Part shown: in pieces, positions 33,329 to 44,886 of the stretch
Layout of the letters: each line of letters opens with the position of its first letter
Numbering within the stretch: position 1 is the stretch's first letter
Notes under the pieces: model-generated
The model's database searches: none
Told to the model about the DNA's origin: nothing
What the model saw: only the letters and a program-made list of their open reading frames with translations
Program-made: the position numbers and the translations under genes
NCBI GenBank assembly: GCA_963169105.1
Contig: OY720642.1
Span: forward strand, 80,020,716 to 80,084,715
Reading direction: 5' to 3'
Length of the DNA: 64,000 bases
From: Ceriagrion tenellum
Taxonomy: Eukaryota > Arthropoda > Insecta > Odonata > Coenagrionidae

Positions 33329-34165
33329 TCAAACTTGGTGACCGCGGTTCATCCACGGAACAACCCTACAAATGGACAGCCGCAAATCGGCACCCGATGA
33401 ACTCCGGACGCGTTCTATCTCTGAGTTTAAATCCCTGAAGGAATTCATAATCTCATCGGCTCCACGCTCGGACGCATCATTGGTGCCGACATGGGCCACC
33501 ACCCGCAGCCTGGAGCAGGCCGTATATCCCACCGCTGTTCGTATCGCAGCCGTGGTGTTGGGTCTCAATCTTCATGGTATACACCTGGAGGTGACCCGTT
33601 GATCCACTCCGTCTCTCCTTGCCCTCTTCCGCAATGAGGGCACAATCCGTCGGACGTTCGAACTCCTTATTAATAAAATTTCCTCCCTCCCTGCCCGGGT
33701 AACCTCGGGAGCAGCGTCCCTCGAGTCAGGAGGTGCGCTCACGTCCTCGCCAACAGGCGTCTCGGGGCCATCCTCAGACGGCACTGTGAAGCTGTTGCGT
33801 ACGGGGGTAGGGGCAGCCTCCGCTCCCGCCCTTCCTCCTTTCGGCCGCGTCGCTGTCCCCCGACCTTGGGGCACCACTATCCACTCCGGCTTCTGGATGG
33901 GCATCGTCCTCAGGCTCAGGGGTCCCACCTCAACCCCCTCGACCGCCCCACCTGTATTCACACACGAGCGCGCCCGGGGCACCACCTTGGTGCTGTGATG
34001 TGTCCCTGAGGAAGCGCTACGGCCTCCGACGCCCGAGACGCCCGCACAATCCGTAACACGAGAGTGGATCTCTGCAACCATCCTCTCCAGTTCGGCGACG
34101 CAGGCCTCCAGGAGGTCGCTCTTCGCCTTGCTGTTGATGTTAGCTGCAGTCTCGCGGTTAGCCAT
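33329..34165 (-). pseudogene. CR1-like ORF1 with SGNH-esterase-like domain
   Basis: Starts at the ATG at 34165. A single in-frame TGA (33574-33572) splits it after residue 197, and the frame continues to 33329. Residues 1-45 look helical (KSDLLEACVAELERMVAEI) and are followed by a Pro- and Gly-rich stretch to about 155. The esterase block I reads LLIRSSNVRR (about 164-173) where family members have GDSN; the Ser is kept. Block III, VVAHVGTND, lies at about 222-230 with Gly, Asn and Asp in place. Beyond 33329, RSEVDFSARASDRVARR corresponds to the block that normally holds the catalytic His, but no His is seen. Esterase ORF1s are known in the CR1 clade; their role is thought to be in RNP or membrane association. 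Confidence 0.75.
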
Positions 34166-34182
34166 ACTTTTCTACTGGCTTT

Positions 34183-34870
34183 CATCTACATCTACGTGAT
34201 ACCCTGCAAGCCACCACGAGGGTGTGCGACAGGGGGTGAAGATCACCAAACATGCACTATTGCCATGCAAGTAGGATATTTAAGGGAGATATGCTAGATA
34301 ATATGGTCACATGGAGCTAGATGGTTAGTATCTACATAATAAGGAAGGGATTATTGGTTGTTATTATATGCATCATGCACTACAGACTACTCTAACTATA
34401 TTTCACCTACCTATCCCTTTGCTACGCTGCCTATTGTTCTCTCTTATAGTACAGGGGAAAAATGACATTTTAAATCTATCGGTACGACAATCTTTCTCTC
34501 TAATCTTGTTAATATGATCAAACCTAGCATAATACGCAGGGGTTCTCGATACATATCTAACGTCATCTGTGAACAACTCGGTTTCGAATTTACTTAAAAG
34601 GTTTAACCTAAATTTTAACCTACGTTCTGATAGTAATTCCCATCCTAGTTCTTCTATTAAATTCGTAACACTTATACAATTATCATAACGGCCTTTGACA
34701 AACCTAGCAGATCTCCATTGCACGCGCTCTAATTCTTTTACCATACCTTCCTCGTACGGATCCCATATACTAGCGGGCTTTACAGTACTACAATATTTTT
34801 TGTCTGAAAGAGTTTCTTAAGAGTAGTCAAATGGCGCAGATATCCTACACGAAAAACTAAACGATGTTAC
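34183..34870 (-). mobile_element. CR1-like LINE 3' fragment, subfamily B, with internal deletion
   Basis: A minus-strand copy directly upstream of the full-length element. Its tail (GTAGATGTAGATG) ends at 34183. It encodes the RT C-terminal tail and a 3' UTR. At 34801-34860 it resembles 62817-62875, which in that copy lies farther upstream in RT, so about 200 bases of RT sequence are probably missing here. The 5' end is not sharply defined. Confidence 0.7.
34403..34800 (-). pseudogene. RT C-terminal region of the subfamily-B LINE
   Basis: An open frame from 34744 to 34403 gives KELERVQWRSARFVKGRYDN, LIEELGWELLSERRLKFRLN and FDHINKIREKDCRTDRFKMS. These match the thumb and tail of CR1/Jockey-type RTs. 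Just upstream, ASIWDPYEEG is the equivalent of the VWDPY motif. The catalytic FADD region is absent. Confidence 0.7.
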
Positions 34871-37040
34871 GCGATGTGGTTACGACGTCAATGGAAATGG
34901 TTCAGTGAGCAGGTGAACTCTCGCAGTAATGAGTGGAGAAAAAGATGAGGGGAAAAATAGAATGTAGCGTCTAGGAAAAGTTAGACGGATACTATTAATG
35001 ACGAGAGGTTAGGAATTCACTGCTAATACACTGGTAAATTTAAGTAATAGAAAATAAATTAATTAGGTTATAAACTATATTAAGCACTTCTAAAGAACAA
35101 CAGCGGAAGGTAAACCGATGAACACAATTGAATAATAGAATAATTTAAGGATAAAAGGAAAGAAAATGCTAGGAGCGTCTACTTATCCGGTTCACTTCTC
35201 CGTACCGGCACACCAGAAGCTAGGAATACAGACTGGGTCGCTGGTTATCAGGATTCACACACGCACACAATGATAATGCTAAAACACCGATAGATATACA
35301 CTAGAGATCACTAACTACAGCCACAATCTCTGGTAACACAATACTAATCGTTGCATATCATCCAAGGATAATAAATTTGTACCCTCCAACTGTCACATCG
35401 TAGGCTACATGAAATGAAACCACTTCTCTTAATGTGGATCATTTTTCCTGTAGGTGTAAAATACATTTTCTCAGTTCACCAGAGGAGGGTTGATTGAATG
35501 AAGGAAGTACATGACTTCTTCTCAATTAGAGTGCTCATTCTTCTAGAGTAGGAATCTCAGTACACAGTAAAAATTGTTTCTTTTTGAACTCCTCTGTTTG
35601 TCTATTCTCTTGCGCGCCTCATTCCTTCGTGTGCCTAATGGGAACTTCTGTTCCCATTAAAAGAATTGGTCCCTTTGACCCGACCGTTAACCGAGATCTG
35701 AAATAAATTTAAAATCAAATTCAAATGAAAGATTAATTCGATTTGTTTTTGAAAATTACGTCAGTAGGAAAGTTGATGGTAATTTAAATCCGGCTTTTAA
35801 AGTTAAGGCACGTTAGAACCTGTGTGATTTTCGCCTAAACCACATATCTCCTGGTTGTCCAACTAATCTTTCTATCGCTCCATGGACTTTCTCACGCTCG
35901 TTCCTCAAGCCAATGCTTCCTTTTGTTGCTCTTGAATTCAGTAGCCTCGGAGAGTGACCTCGTAAAGACAAGAGTGGATTCCAAGGGATAGACGGTATAA
36001 TTCTAGTATGCTATCCTGGGGAGAGGGTGAAGCGATACTCCTCTGTGCCACCACGTACTCTCGCAATCCAGAAATCTGTTTCAGCTATTAGCCCTCACTT
36101 ATTCAGGCTCCACCCAAATATTTTCTAAATATCGCCCGATAATCTCTCTGTTTTTCCTTTCTCTTCAACTACCCTTGCGTCGCATTGTTCCAACCCCAAG
36201 AAATCAGAATGGTGTAGTTAGGGCAGCCTTGGGCGTCTATTGATTTCCGATTTTTCTTTCGCGGATATACAATATCTAGACACAATTTGAAAATTGGCTT
36301 ATCAAAAATAATTTTTTGTCAATATATTAAAATATATCATTTTAAAGCGGTAATTTTATCGCTTTTCTCCTGCAGAATCAATGAAAGATAATATAGTAGA
36401 GTCTATTTCGTTTGCTAGTTAACGTTTATGTCTTACAAATTATAAATAAAGAGCCTTTAATCTTAGGTCAAAATAATTTTATCAGTTAATTGCCTTGATA
36501 GTTGGATATTTTTACTATTTTTCTGTTAATAAATGTTTAACAATAGTTCTCCATGCAAACTATTCCGCTCATAAAAATATTCTTTCCAGGGTGGACCGCC
36601 CCCTCCGCCCCTTGTCCAGAAAAACATTAAAGATGGGAACTATCCATAAATAACTTTGAAAATGTATTATTTGATATTATCTTTTCTTCGAATTCCATAT
36701 AAACATCTCTAATTGGTGATTGATGGAAGTTATTATTTCCTATTCTCCGGAAATATAGAATCAGCTCGAGTTTATTGGAAATATTATTTTTTTATATTTT
36801 CCTCATTGTCCTCAAATTAATTGTGGTTTGCATAATTCAAAAAGGGTGAAAGATAAAAAATAATTAATTAATTGTCTTTCAACCCAGTGGTAGCAAGTCA
36901 GGCACATGGATATCCTCTCTTCGTGTGTTTTGGTCAATTGAAAAACTGCAAAAATGGAAACCTGTCCTAAAAATGGAGTCTGATCAGCTGTCCTTACTCA
37001 ACGCAATTGCCGTAGGTTGGTTGACACCTATTTCTATATT
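34871..37040. other. AT-rich spacer
   Basis: About 2.2 kb without a recognised gene or element. A small palindrome, TGGGAAC-TTCT-GTTCCCA, lies near 35639-35656. Confidence 0.4.
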
Positions 37041-37306
37041 GATTGGATTGGATTTTGGGGAGGCGACCGACAGTTAAGGTCATTTGCGCCATATAGGATA
37101 GATAAGGGAGGAAGGGTGGATAGAAATCCGGCGTCTGCATTAGCCTAAAGGTGCCAACGGTTTAACGCCTCATCTGACAGACGGAGTACTTGAAGTGCCC
37201 TTCACTAGACACTCACTTAGGGATCGGGTTTCCTCTGAAAATATCCTCCACTGTAGGGATTTAAACCCTGGCCGCCCGTATGGTTAGCCATTAGTCTAGC
37301 CACCTA
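37041..37306 (-). repeat. tRNA-derived SINE, copy 2 (best preserved)
   Basis: On the minus strand the head reads GGTGGCTAGACTAATGGCTA (A-box-like), then GGTTTAAATCC (37267-37257, B box), then a body shared with 22930-23205. The 3' tail is CCAATCCAATC. Spacing between the two boxes is about that of a tRNA. No complete cloverleaf is preserved. Confidence 0.7.
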
Positions 37307-38029
37307 TTGCCAGATTGTATCTGTTGCAAATTCCCGCAACTTCTCTGATAAATATCTCTTAAAATTTTCATCTCTTTTCTTTTTATTTATTTTATGAGTG
37401 ATTGAAAAGCGCTCCTTCGTATCCAAATTCGTCCAGGAGCGAGAGAAAAACTTCGTGCAGTAAACTTTATTCTTTTGCACCCATTCCTTCGTAAGTGCTC
37501 TGACCTGGATAAGATCAGGCTAACTTTTGAGCGTCTTTAGTTTTCGTGCACGGGAACAGGGCAGAAGTCTTGTCCAAGGCAACGATATCTCTCGTATACA
37601 TTTACATAATTGAAAAACTCCATCGGGAATGGTAAGAACAGCTTCGTTCACTAGCCATGAATTATCGTCAGGATGTATTAAAAACGCAATTCTCTGGAAT
37701 GAGCTCCAGGTATGCATTACATTCGTGTTAATTTTTCCTTCCCACAAATATATGTTAAAAATAAAACTCTCTATAAATTTTGTGTCTAGCCATTAGAGTA
37801 AGTTTGAGGTGGATCAACTCAGTTGTCACCTTAACGCTGTCATTTTCTACTCCTCCAGTAAGAGATTATACACGATAACAATGCTCTGCTGTTCGAGTGA
37901 CTCATTTTAAAAAGTGTTGAAACGTGTAATGGTAATATTTTTATATTTCTTGAGCAACTGTAATTCTCAGCTTCCACGACCTACACGTGAGACCGTTTTC
38001 TTGCTTTGATATTTGGTGTTGTCAGGGTT
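37307..38029. other. Spacer
   Basis: Nothing recognised. The minus-strand frame 37520-37747 has no recognisable similarity. Confidence 0.4.
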
Positions 38030-38100
38030 CATCTACATCTACATACTATCGTGCGAGCCACCACATGGGCGTGTGGCGAGGTTGTTAGGTATCAGCCGCG
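38030..38100 (-). mobile_element. CR1-like LINE 3' tip
   Basis: Only about 70 bases of the family's 3' end: CATCTACATCTACATACTA, then GGGCGTGTGGCGAGG and ATCAGCCGCG. Strand is given for the element, whose tail is at the low coordinate. Sequence beyond 38100 no longer matches. Confidence 0.6.
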
Positions 38101-38194
38101 AATCTTTGAATGCATGCTCAGGCTTCCCATTACGAGGGCCCTGGATCGAATTTTTAAAGATATACCATCACCTGGGCGTTATGTGCAGAGCATT

Positions 38195-38400
38195 TCAAAT
38201 ACCGTATTCCGTCCACCGGATTGTACGTTAATCCAAGGTTTCCTTTGCGCCTTTCGTTAAGGACAGGCAGTCGTCAATCCCGTGTTTCTCTCAACCCTTC
38301 ATCTTCTCCGCAATAATTCCTCCCTTACCAACCCATTCACTTCTCCATAATGGCGCTAATTACCTCATGTGTTGTTCACCTCGTTAAATAACCGACCGAG
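38195..38400 (+). repeat. Diverged SINE body, copy 3
   Basis: Shares GCGCCTTTCGTTA-GGA-CAGGC, the CAACCCTTC...TCCCTTAC block and a TGGCGCTAATTACCT block with the SINE at 22930-23205. No tRNA head is visible, so it is 5'-truncated. It follows closely on a CR1-like 3' tip. Confidence 0.5.
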
Positions 38401-38704
38401 GTCAAACACCTTTATATAAAGTCTATGTGGTCTTTTCCTTCTTCAATTACAGCCCTCTCAAGTTTAAGTTGATGCACTACCTTTTTCTTGGCCGAACAAC
38501 TTTTCTCCCTCCTGTAATTTTCCATTTCTTGCGATACATACTGATCCGTCAACTGTCCCTCGGTTTGCATGTCCGTTCCATTTTTTCACAAATGTATTTT
38601 TTCCTTAATGTTTTATGCTTTTATTCTTTATCTGTCCAACAGTGTTTTGCCAGAATTCCTGCGAAGATTTCCTTCTTCGTAGTCTCTAATAGTCTTCTAG
38701 TCCA

Positions 38705-39236
38705 GAGAGGTGCAACATCGCTCTGGTCAGGTCACACCTCGAGTACGCCGCGAGCAATCGAGACCCTGGACAGAAAGAGTTAACTATATAAATGAAATAC
38801 AAAGAATACCTGTTCCCTTCGTTAAAAACTTCTACGAGTGAACATATAGTGTTTCTCAGCTTTCAGAGGGATTAGGTTGGGTGACGCTGGAGGAAGAGAC
38901 TATACGCTTGGGTTAGTTTGCATGAGAGATTCAGAATAGGTGTGTTTTAAAGCGACACATAGGATATCGTTTTCACTCTATACTTCATTTCCATGTCCGT
39001 CAGAAGGAATAAAATAAGATATATTGCCTAACATATAGGTAAAAAATTTCGTTGTTTCCACGCACAGTAAGTGACCATAGTAAAAATTTATCTCTACTTA
39101 AACCACACCCGTAATAGATTTCACCACTTCACATCCTAAAACTTCACATTTTACAAGGCTGGTGTCCTAACATACCCTGCCACACGCCCATGCAGCGGCT
39201 TGCAGGGTAGTATTTATATGTATATGTGGATGAATA
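38705..39236 (+). mobile_element. CR1-like LINE 3' fragment, plus strand
   Basis: Starts in the RT C-terminal region (GAGAGGTGCAACATCGCTCT, encoding the ERC...LVRP block), continues through stops into the 3' UTR (CAAGGCTGGTGTCCTAACA, GCGGCTTGCAGGGTAGTA) and ends in a degenerate tail (TATGTGGATGAAT). It is oriented opposite to most other copies. Confidence 0.7.
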
Positions 39237-39999
39237 TGATTTCTGAATGTTATTTCTTGTCTCAGGTATATTTTTTTCTCAACTTGTATCAAACCCCGCT
39301 GCCTCGCTAGCGCGTTTGGTCAACTTTTTTTGTCATGAATTTTGAACGCGAGACATCGGCTTTAGGGTCGAGCTTATCTCGCTTGAAATGTTTCGGGGTG
39401 TCGGTGGCATATGTTGAGGAATGGAGGAGCTGAGGCGAGAAGTGCCTATTCAGGGGCAAGAAAAAGGTCGGAGAGGTGGACGAAGACGTTAATTAGACTG
39501 CGCTTGTAAAAAGAAAGTGAAACCCGGACAAAGGTTTTCGAGTGCTCGCCCTGTCCGTCTTCCGAGCGTTTTTCAAAAGGAACTTAATCGTGGTCATAGT
39601 TATATCCCTTTATTCACCTTAGACCCTGCCTGTTGTGACTTTTATCTTTATTTAAGAGATCTGATGGTCGCATCAGAAGGAACTCCATCAAATCGTACAA
39701 GTCGTTGCTCTGTAAAAACTTCCATTTTGTGTAGGTACATTATTTGTGCCTAATGCAGCTAATTTTTTATCACCAATTAACTGAAATTCTGGCGTTTACG
39801 TACTGTTCCAATACTTCATCCTCAAAATGAGCTTTTTTTATATCTTACACGCTATCAATCCGTGGGCGGGCATTATTTTATTTTAAATACACGGAGGCAT
39901 GAAAAATTTGAATTCACATTCCAGGGTTGTGTGCCCAAAATATAATATAAATCTTCACTTTCCTCATACGTCTACATCTAAATTGTCACTATCCTCATA
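39237..39999. other. Spacer
   Basis: Nothing recognised, except that CCTCATACGTCTACAT (about 39963) nearly repeats CCTCATACATCTACAT at the following LINE end. Confidence 0.4.
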
Positions 40000-40620
40000 C
40001 ATCTACATATACCCCGTGAGCCGCCGCATGGTCGTGTGGCAGGGGGTGTTAGGACACCAGCCGTGTAAAGGTGTAAGGTTTTGGGAGGTGAAATCGTGAC
40101 GTGTATTACGGATGTGTATTTACTGGAGGTCAGTTTTTATCGTGGTAGATTATTTTTCCCGGAAAGAACGAGTTAATTTTACCTATCTATTTGGCAATGT
40201 ATCTCTTATTTTATCGCTTCTGTCAAACCTAGAGATGTAGTGAGGCGTAATGATAATATTCTCTGTATCGCTCTGAAACACATCAGTTCTAAATTTCTCA
40301 ATCAAGCTAAACCTTGCGTATAGGCACCGAGTCTCTAGAGGCCCCCACCTAAATCCTTCTAATAGTTGTGAAACACTATATGTTCGCTCGTAGCAGTTCC
40401 TAACGAAACGTGGAGCTTTTTTGTATTTTATTTATGTTTGTGGTTAAATCATTATGACCAGGGTCCGAAATGCTCGCGGCGTATTAGAGGTGTGGCCTAG
40501 CCAGAGTGAAGTAGCTTCACTCTTTGACTTTTTCATCCGAAGACCTTCCTATTATTCGCTTAACAAAACCCGGTTTCTCCAATTTTGTGCCATATATGTT
40601 TTTTGTGTGTTGAAGTGTTC
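40000..40620 (-). mobile_element. CR1-like LINE 3' fragment
   Basis: Minus-strand copy with the tail ATGTAGATG-type end at about 40000, the 3' UTR (CACACGACCATGCGGCGGCT in element sense) and a decayed RT C-terminal region up to about 40620. Many stops. Confidence 0.75.
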
Positions 40621-41046
40621 CTGCTAGTTCAAATACGAATCACGTTTCTGTAAAAAATTCTGTAAAATCATCGTGACGGAGTTATAAAAATTTATAAGAA
40701 TTTTTCTCTCACCGAAAATAAGGAAATTCCAGAGCTTTTCATTTTCCTCACTCCTAAGCCCGCCATTCCCACGCCACACACGCAATGCTTGAACGGAGGA
40801 ACCAATTTAAGGAATCCAGGCGACCGTTTTTGTTTCTCCCGCCACAGGCATTCAGGAAGCGGCGAAGCGAGGGGCCAAGGTATGGCTTCCGAGCTCTTCA
40901 ACCCTCCGCTGGGTTTTTCTTCCATTTCTCCTCTGATCCCCACGTCGCCCCGCACCCTACCTTACGCTCATGCGTATGAACGCGTTACGCTCCCACCAAA
41001 AAAAAATCTCTCGAGGCCACCCTCAGTTAGTCCTCTCGACTCCCAC
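40621..41046. other. Spacer with GC-richer open patch
   Basis: The region 40690-41120 is open on both strands for up to 110 codons but translates to low-complexity, unfamiliar sequence. I do not call a gene. Confidence 0.35.
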
Positions 41047-41764
41047 CTTCTCCCGCTCCAGTTTCCCATTTCTCGGTTCCAGAATTCCCATTTATCGTCC
41101 ACCCGATGGAATTATTTTTAAAAATCTCTACCATTCCTCTCGTACGCCTTAATTTAAATTTCCATATACTAAGTCTTCATCTTTCCCGTATCTGTCTTGC
41201 CTTTTGATTTCAGCCTCTGCCTTAATAGGTGCCAACCCTGAAAAAATCGAAGAAAAAAAATCGAAGTTTCAATTTTAAATAAAAAGCTCCAGCGTACATT
41301 TTGATAATCCGTGTTGCCTTGGATTGATGAGACAAGAAAGAATAGGTCATGCCTAGATAGTTCATATTATTATATAACTTTTCGTCAAAAATATTAGTTA
41401 TTTAAAATGAAACATGTGCTTCTGTTCTTTATCATCTCTAACGTTACTCTATTTTATCATTTATTCGTATAACAATTTTTTCTCCAAATACTAAGTTATT
41501 TATTGGGAAAATTTGGTTATTTATGTAAGCATGTTGATATTTAATCGAAAGAACATATTGGACTCAAACTTTTATATGGATTGTAAAACTCTTCTCCCGC
41601 TCCAGCTTCCCACTTCTCGGTTCCTGAAATCCCACTTTTTGTCCACCCGACGGTATTATTTTTAAAAATTCCTTTCCTCTTGTATGCCTTAATTTAAATT
41701 TCCATATTGTAGGTTTTCATCTTTCCCGTATCTGCCTTGCCTTCTAATTTCAGCCTCCGCCTCT
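41047..41764 (+). repeat. Direct duplication of a 175-bp segment
   Basis: The segment 41047-41222 recurs at 41590-41764, offset 543 bases. Both begin CTTCTCCCGCTCCAG and share GTCCACCCGA, TTATTTTTAAAAAT, CCTTAATTTAAATTTCCATA and TCATCTTTCCCGTATCTG. They look like a local tandem duplication that included the intervening 365 bases or two copies of one repeat. Confidence 0.6.
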
Positions 41765-42147
41765 TTGAGGAGCTCTCATGTACGCCCTTCATTCTTCCTA
41801 GCACTTCGTTAGGGCTCTCGCCGCCTTCATCAAATTTCACTCAGGATAAGGTTAATTCACGGAAAATAAGAAGTTTGAACCACATCATACGAACGCACGA
41901 AGTCATTTTTTTATATGGTATCTTCTTTTTTATTTGCATAATTTGACCTCATCTCTTCTTTGTGGTGGCGCAACCTAACGTTTAACTTACATTTTCTCCA
42001 CCATTCTATGGTCCTTTAAGATGCCATACGAGATTTATCTGTGCTGGTGATGGCACGTGGAGGAAAAAAGTTTCCTTGTTCCATGAGGTGCTTCTTTTTT
42101 TCGTTATCAGCCTCCAATTACAAGTGCCTCGTGGCTTTTTTCCCCTA
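41765..42147. other. Spacer
   Basis: Nothing recognised. Confidence 0.4.
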
Positions 42148-42600
42148 GGTCATTCCACGTCAATTCGAACATCGAGCTGCCCTTGACCCCATCGATTTCG
42201 ACCAATTTTCAGAATACACTCCGTTTTACTTACATTGTTGTCCATGTGCATTTGTTTTGTAAAATTCGCTTCCGTTGCATAGTTACAGGAGTATGAAAAA
42301 TTGAGCTCCTTGAAAATTTGTGTTTGATCTATCGACGATATCTTCAGAAGTACTATACCTAGGATAAGGAAAATAAATAGATTTGAAATGAAAAACTAGA
42401 TTGCACAATTTAAAGACGATAAAATTGAAGTATTGCCCAAAACTATTTTCATTTTGAAAACTTCAAACGCTCTTTTCAAAACAAGTACCCCCTCGATTTT
42501 GCTCAATTTTTTTTATATTTTGTAGTTCAATACCTTGGCTACACTATATTAAAAAATTGCAATGGTACTTTTCCTTAAAAGGGAGAAAGTAATTTATATA
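42148..42600 (+). mobile_element. Possible DNA-transposon end of the GGTCATTCCACGTCA type
   Basis: GGTCATTCCACGTCAATTCG at 42148 matches the right terminus of the element at 45849-46324 (in reverse complement). Similarity continues loosely for about 60 bases. An opposite terminus near this copy was not found, so the right limit is arbitrary. The interior is AT-rich and non-coding. Confidence 0.4.
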
Positions 42601-43473
42601 TAATGAATGTTCACGCCATCCGCTTTACGTTTCGATTCATGTCCCCTACCCTTTGTTCACTTCGAACTGCCTTCTACTGCCGCTTCGGCGTATGCCATTT
42701 GCCATAATGACCGCCGTTTAAGGTTGTGGAACGCAGTGGACAAGATCGAAAACGAGGCTTAAATTGAGAACAAGTATTTTGGTTTTAATACCAATTTTTC
42801 TCACCCTTAAGATCCGTGCTATTATTTGGAAACTTATCTCTCAAAGCATTTAATGTAAGGAAGTTAATAGATCTCAAAACATCGGAAAAAAATCGGTGGT
42901 TCGATAACGATGCTCAACTTCACTCGAAAACTTTTCTTTGAGAGGTCAGTAATTGAAGAGTAAAATGAAGCATAAAAGAGTTAAGACTCACAATCTACCA
43001 TTAATCCTTCGGTTGGTTCGCTGAGTTTAGGAATTAAATTATCGCTGCGCAAAAGGGGCAGCGACGGACTGTGACTTGACTGTCTTCGAACCTAAAGATA
43101 AAGGCTTGCGAATACATGCAGAATGAATGATATTCCTAGAGTACAATGTCTACTATTTTATTAATTAACTTTTTATATATATAGCAACTTAACTATCACT
43201 AAATAACTATTAATGACTGAGTGTATATCGCTACTTAACTATTTTATCATATTTTGCTTCTAATGGTGAAAATATTGGAGATATGCTGAGTGCGATAAAT
43301 AAGATATATTGAGAACTTTAATAGAACCAAATCCGCTCAGTTATTAAATTTTAGTCTAAGAAAGCTTTTAACGAGGCAATAATTCTGAAAATTGTTAACA
43401 TTATCTCCTGCACATTATTGTTTCCTTGTGACGATGTCGAAGCATTGTACTTGGTTCGAACCTATGTTGAGGC
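42601..43473. other. AT-rich spacer
   Basis: Nothing recognised. Confidence 0.4.
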
Positions 43474-43957
43474 ATTTAAGAAACTAGGATTTGTTTAGCC
43501 CATTATAGGGAGGTACTCGGATGAAAAAGTAAAAGAGAGGTGCTACTTCGCTCTGGTTAGGCCATACCTCGAATACGCCGCGAGCATTTGAGGCCTTGGT
43601 CATAAAGATTAACGCCAAAAAATTAATAGAATACAAAGAAAAGTTGCACGCATCGTTAAAAACTGCTACGAGTGAACATAGAGTGTCTCACAACTTTTTG
43701 AGCTATTTAAGTGGGAGCTCCAAGAGACTACAGGTGGCTACAGGCTAGGCTTAGGTTGCTTGAGAAATTCAGAACTGGTGTGCTTCAGAGCGACATAGAA
43801 AATATTATCATGACGCCTCACTATATCTCTAGGTCTGACAGAAGCGATGAAAGATATAGATACATTGCCGAAGAGATAGATACAAAAACTCACATTTTCT
43901 CGCACAATAAGCAACCACAATAAAAACTGAGCTCCACTGAATACACTCCCATAGTAT

Positions 43958-44738
43958 CTGACTGTATTCAACTTCAACTTGCCTTAAATCAAACTTCCCT
44001 GTGGTGTGATACCTGGAAACTTAATTTAAACCCTGGAAAATGTAGCATCATGACTCTTGCTCTGAAAACAAAACCCCTGAATTTCAACTACACAATTAAC
44101 TCAACTCCCTTAAACAAAGTGACAACCATGAAAGACCTAGGCGTTTTAACCGATCAAAAGCTAAATTACTCCGACCACATTCAGACTGTAAAAATAAAGC
44201 GATGTCCCTATTAGGCCTTCTTTACCGCTTCACAGAAATTAAAGATCCAATAGCACTCCATTCCTACTACTCAACAATTGTCCTTCCCATAGTATCATAT
44301 TGTTCCCCAATTTGGTCTATGTCAGCCCCAACAAATCTAAAATCCCTCGATTGCATCTCTCACTTCTTTGCCAAAATAGTCAAGCTCAGAGTCCCACATT
44401 TCCGTAATATGTCCTCAAACGCTGTGCTGTCCTCTATTTCCATTTCTAACTTTGAAAACCACAGACTTAAAATGGATTTAAAACTCCTCCACTCCTCCCT
44501 TAACTCCACCATTGATTGCCCTGAACTGCTTTCTCTCTTCAACTTCAGGATACCAACTCGATCCACCCGTACTCATACTCTACTCCATCTGCCTATTCCA
44601 AGGATATCTCTCACCAAGCGCTCACCTTTATTTCGCCTCCCATCCCTTCTAAATTCACTCCCCCACACTATCGATCCTTTTTATTTAGCATGTAACCTTT
44701 TCACCACCCAAGCGATATCCCACCTGTCAACAAATTAA
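43958..44738 (+). pseudogene. Reverse-transcriptase C-terminal part of the nested LINE
   Basis: The first frame reads SDCIQLQLALNQTSLWCDTW then KLNLNPGKCSIM and KDLGVLTDQKLNYSDHI, the segments after RT motif C. A single-base loss near 44193 shifts the frame. It then continues SLLGLLYRFTEIKD, LPIVSYCSPIWS (the equivalent of VLEYASPVW), LFNFRIPTRSTRTH and LFRLPSLLNSLP to the stop at 44738. The RT catalytic motifs lie upstream of the truncation and are absent. Confidence 0.75.
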
Positions 44739-44886
44739 ATATTTTCCCCTTTCCATGTTGGGCTCTCGTTGCTTATTGTTATGCTGTTATTGTGTTTTTG
44801 TCCTCTTTCTTGTTTTTTTGTTATATGTTTACTATAAATTGGCGCTAATGCTGCATGTGAACAATCTTATTAAATAAATAAATAAA
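43958..44886 (+). mobile_element. Nested 5'-truncated Jockey/CR1-group LINE
   Basis: A younger insertion encoding the last part of an RT protein, followed by a 3' UTR and a TAAATAAATAAATAAAT tail. It starts in mid-RT, as usual for 5'-truncated LINEs. It is distinct in sequence and in tail from the GATGTA-tailed host copy. Only one frameshift is needed to keep the frame open, so it is the youngest coding LINE in the window. Confidence 0.75.

Larger units (their letters stand above)
30341..34180 (-). mobile_element. Near full-length CR1-like non-LTR retrotransposon
   Basis: This is a minus-strand element of about 3.84 kb. In element order it has a very short 5' leader, ORF1 with an SGNH-esterase-like domain (34165-33329), ORF2 with endonuclease and reverse-transcriptase domains (about 32876-30517), a 3' UTR of about 180 bases, and a GTAGATGTAGATGA tail at 30341. 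ORF1 esterase plus EN-RT and a simple-repeat tail are the hallmarks of the CR1 group. It is the longest member of the family here and serves as reference for the fragments at 10562, 38030, 38705, 40000, 43474 and 62136. It is dead, with a stop in ORF1, several frameshifts and an internal EN deletion. Its 5' end lies against the tail of another copy. Confidence 0.85.

Noticed and set aside
33372..34297. Plus-strand open frames of 70-77 codons across 33-34 kb
   Set aside because: They lie opposite the GC-rich ORF1 of the CR1-like element and have no similarity of their own.
40692..41152. Several overlapping open frames on both strands
   Set aside because: All are short and mutually overlapping, without similarity. 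Likely compositional.
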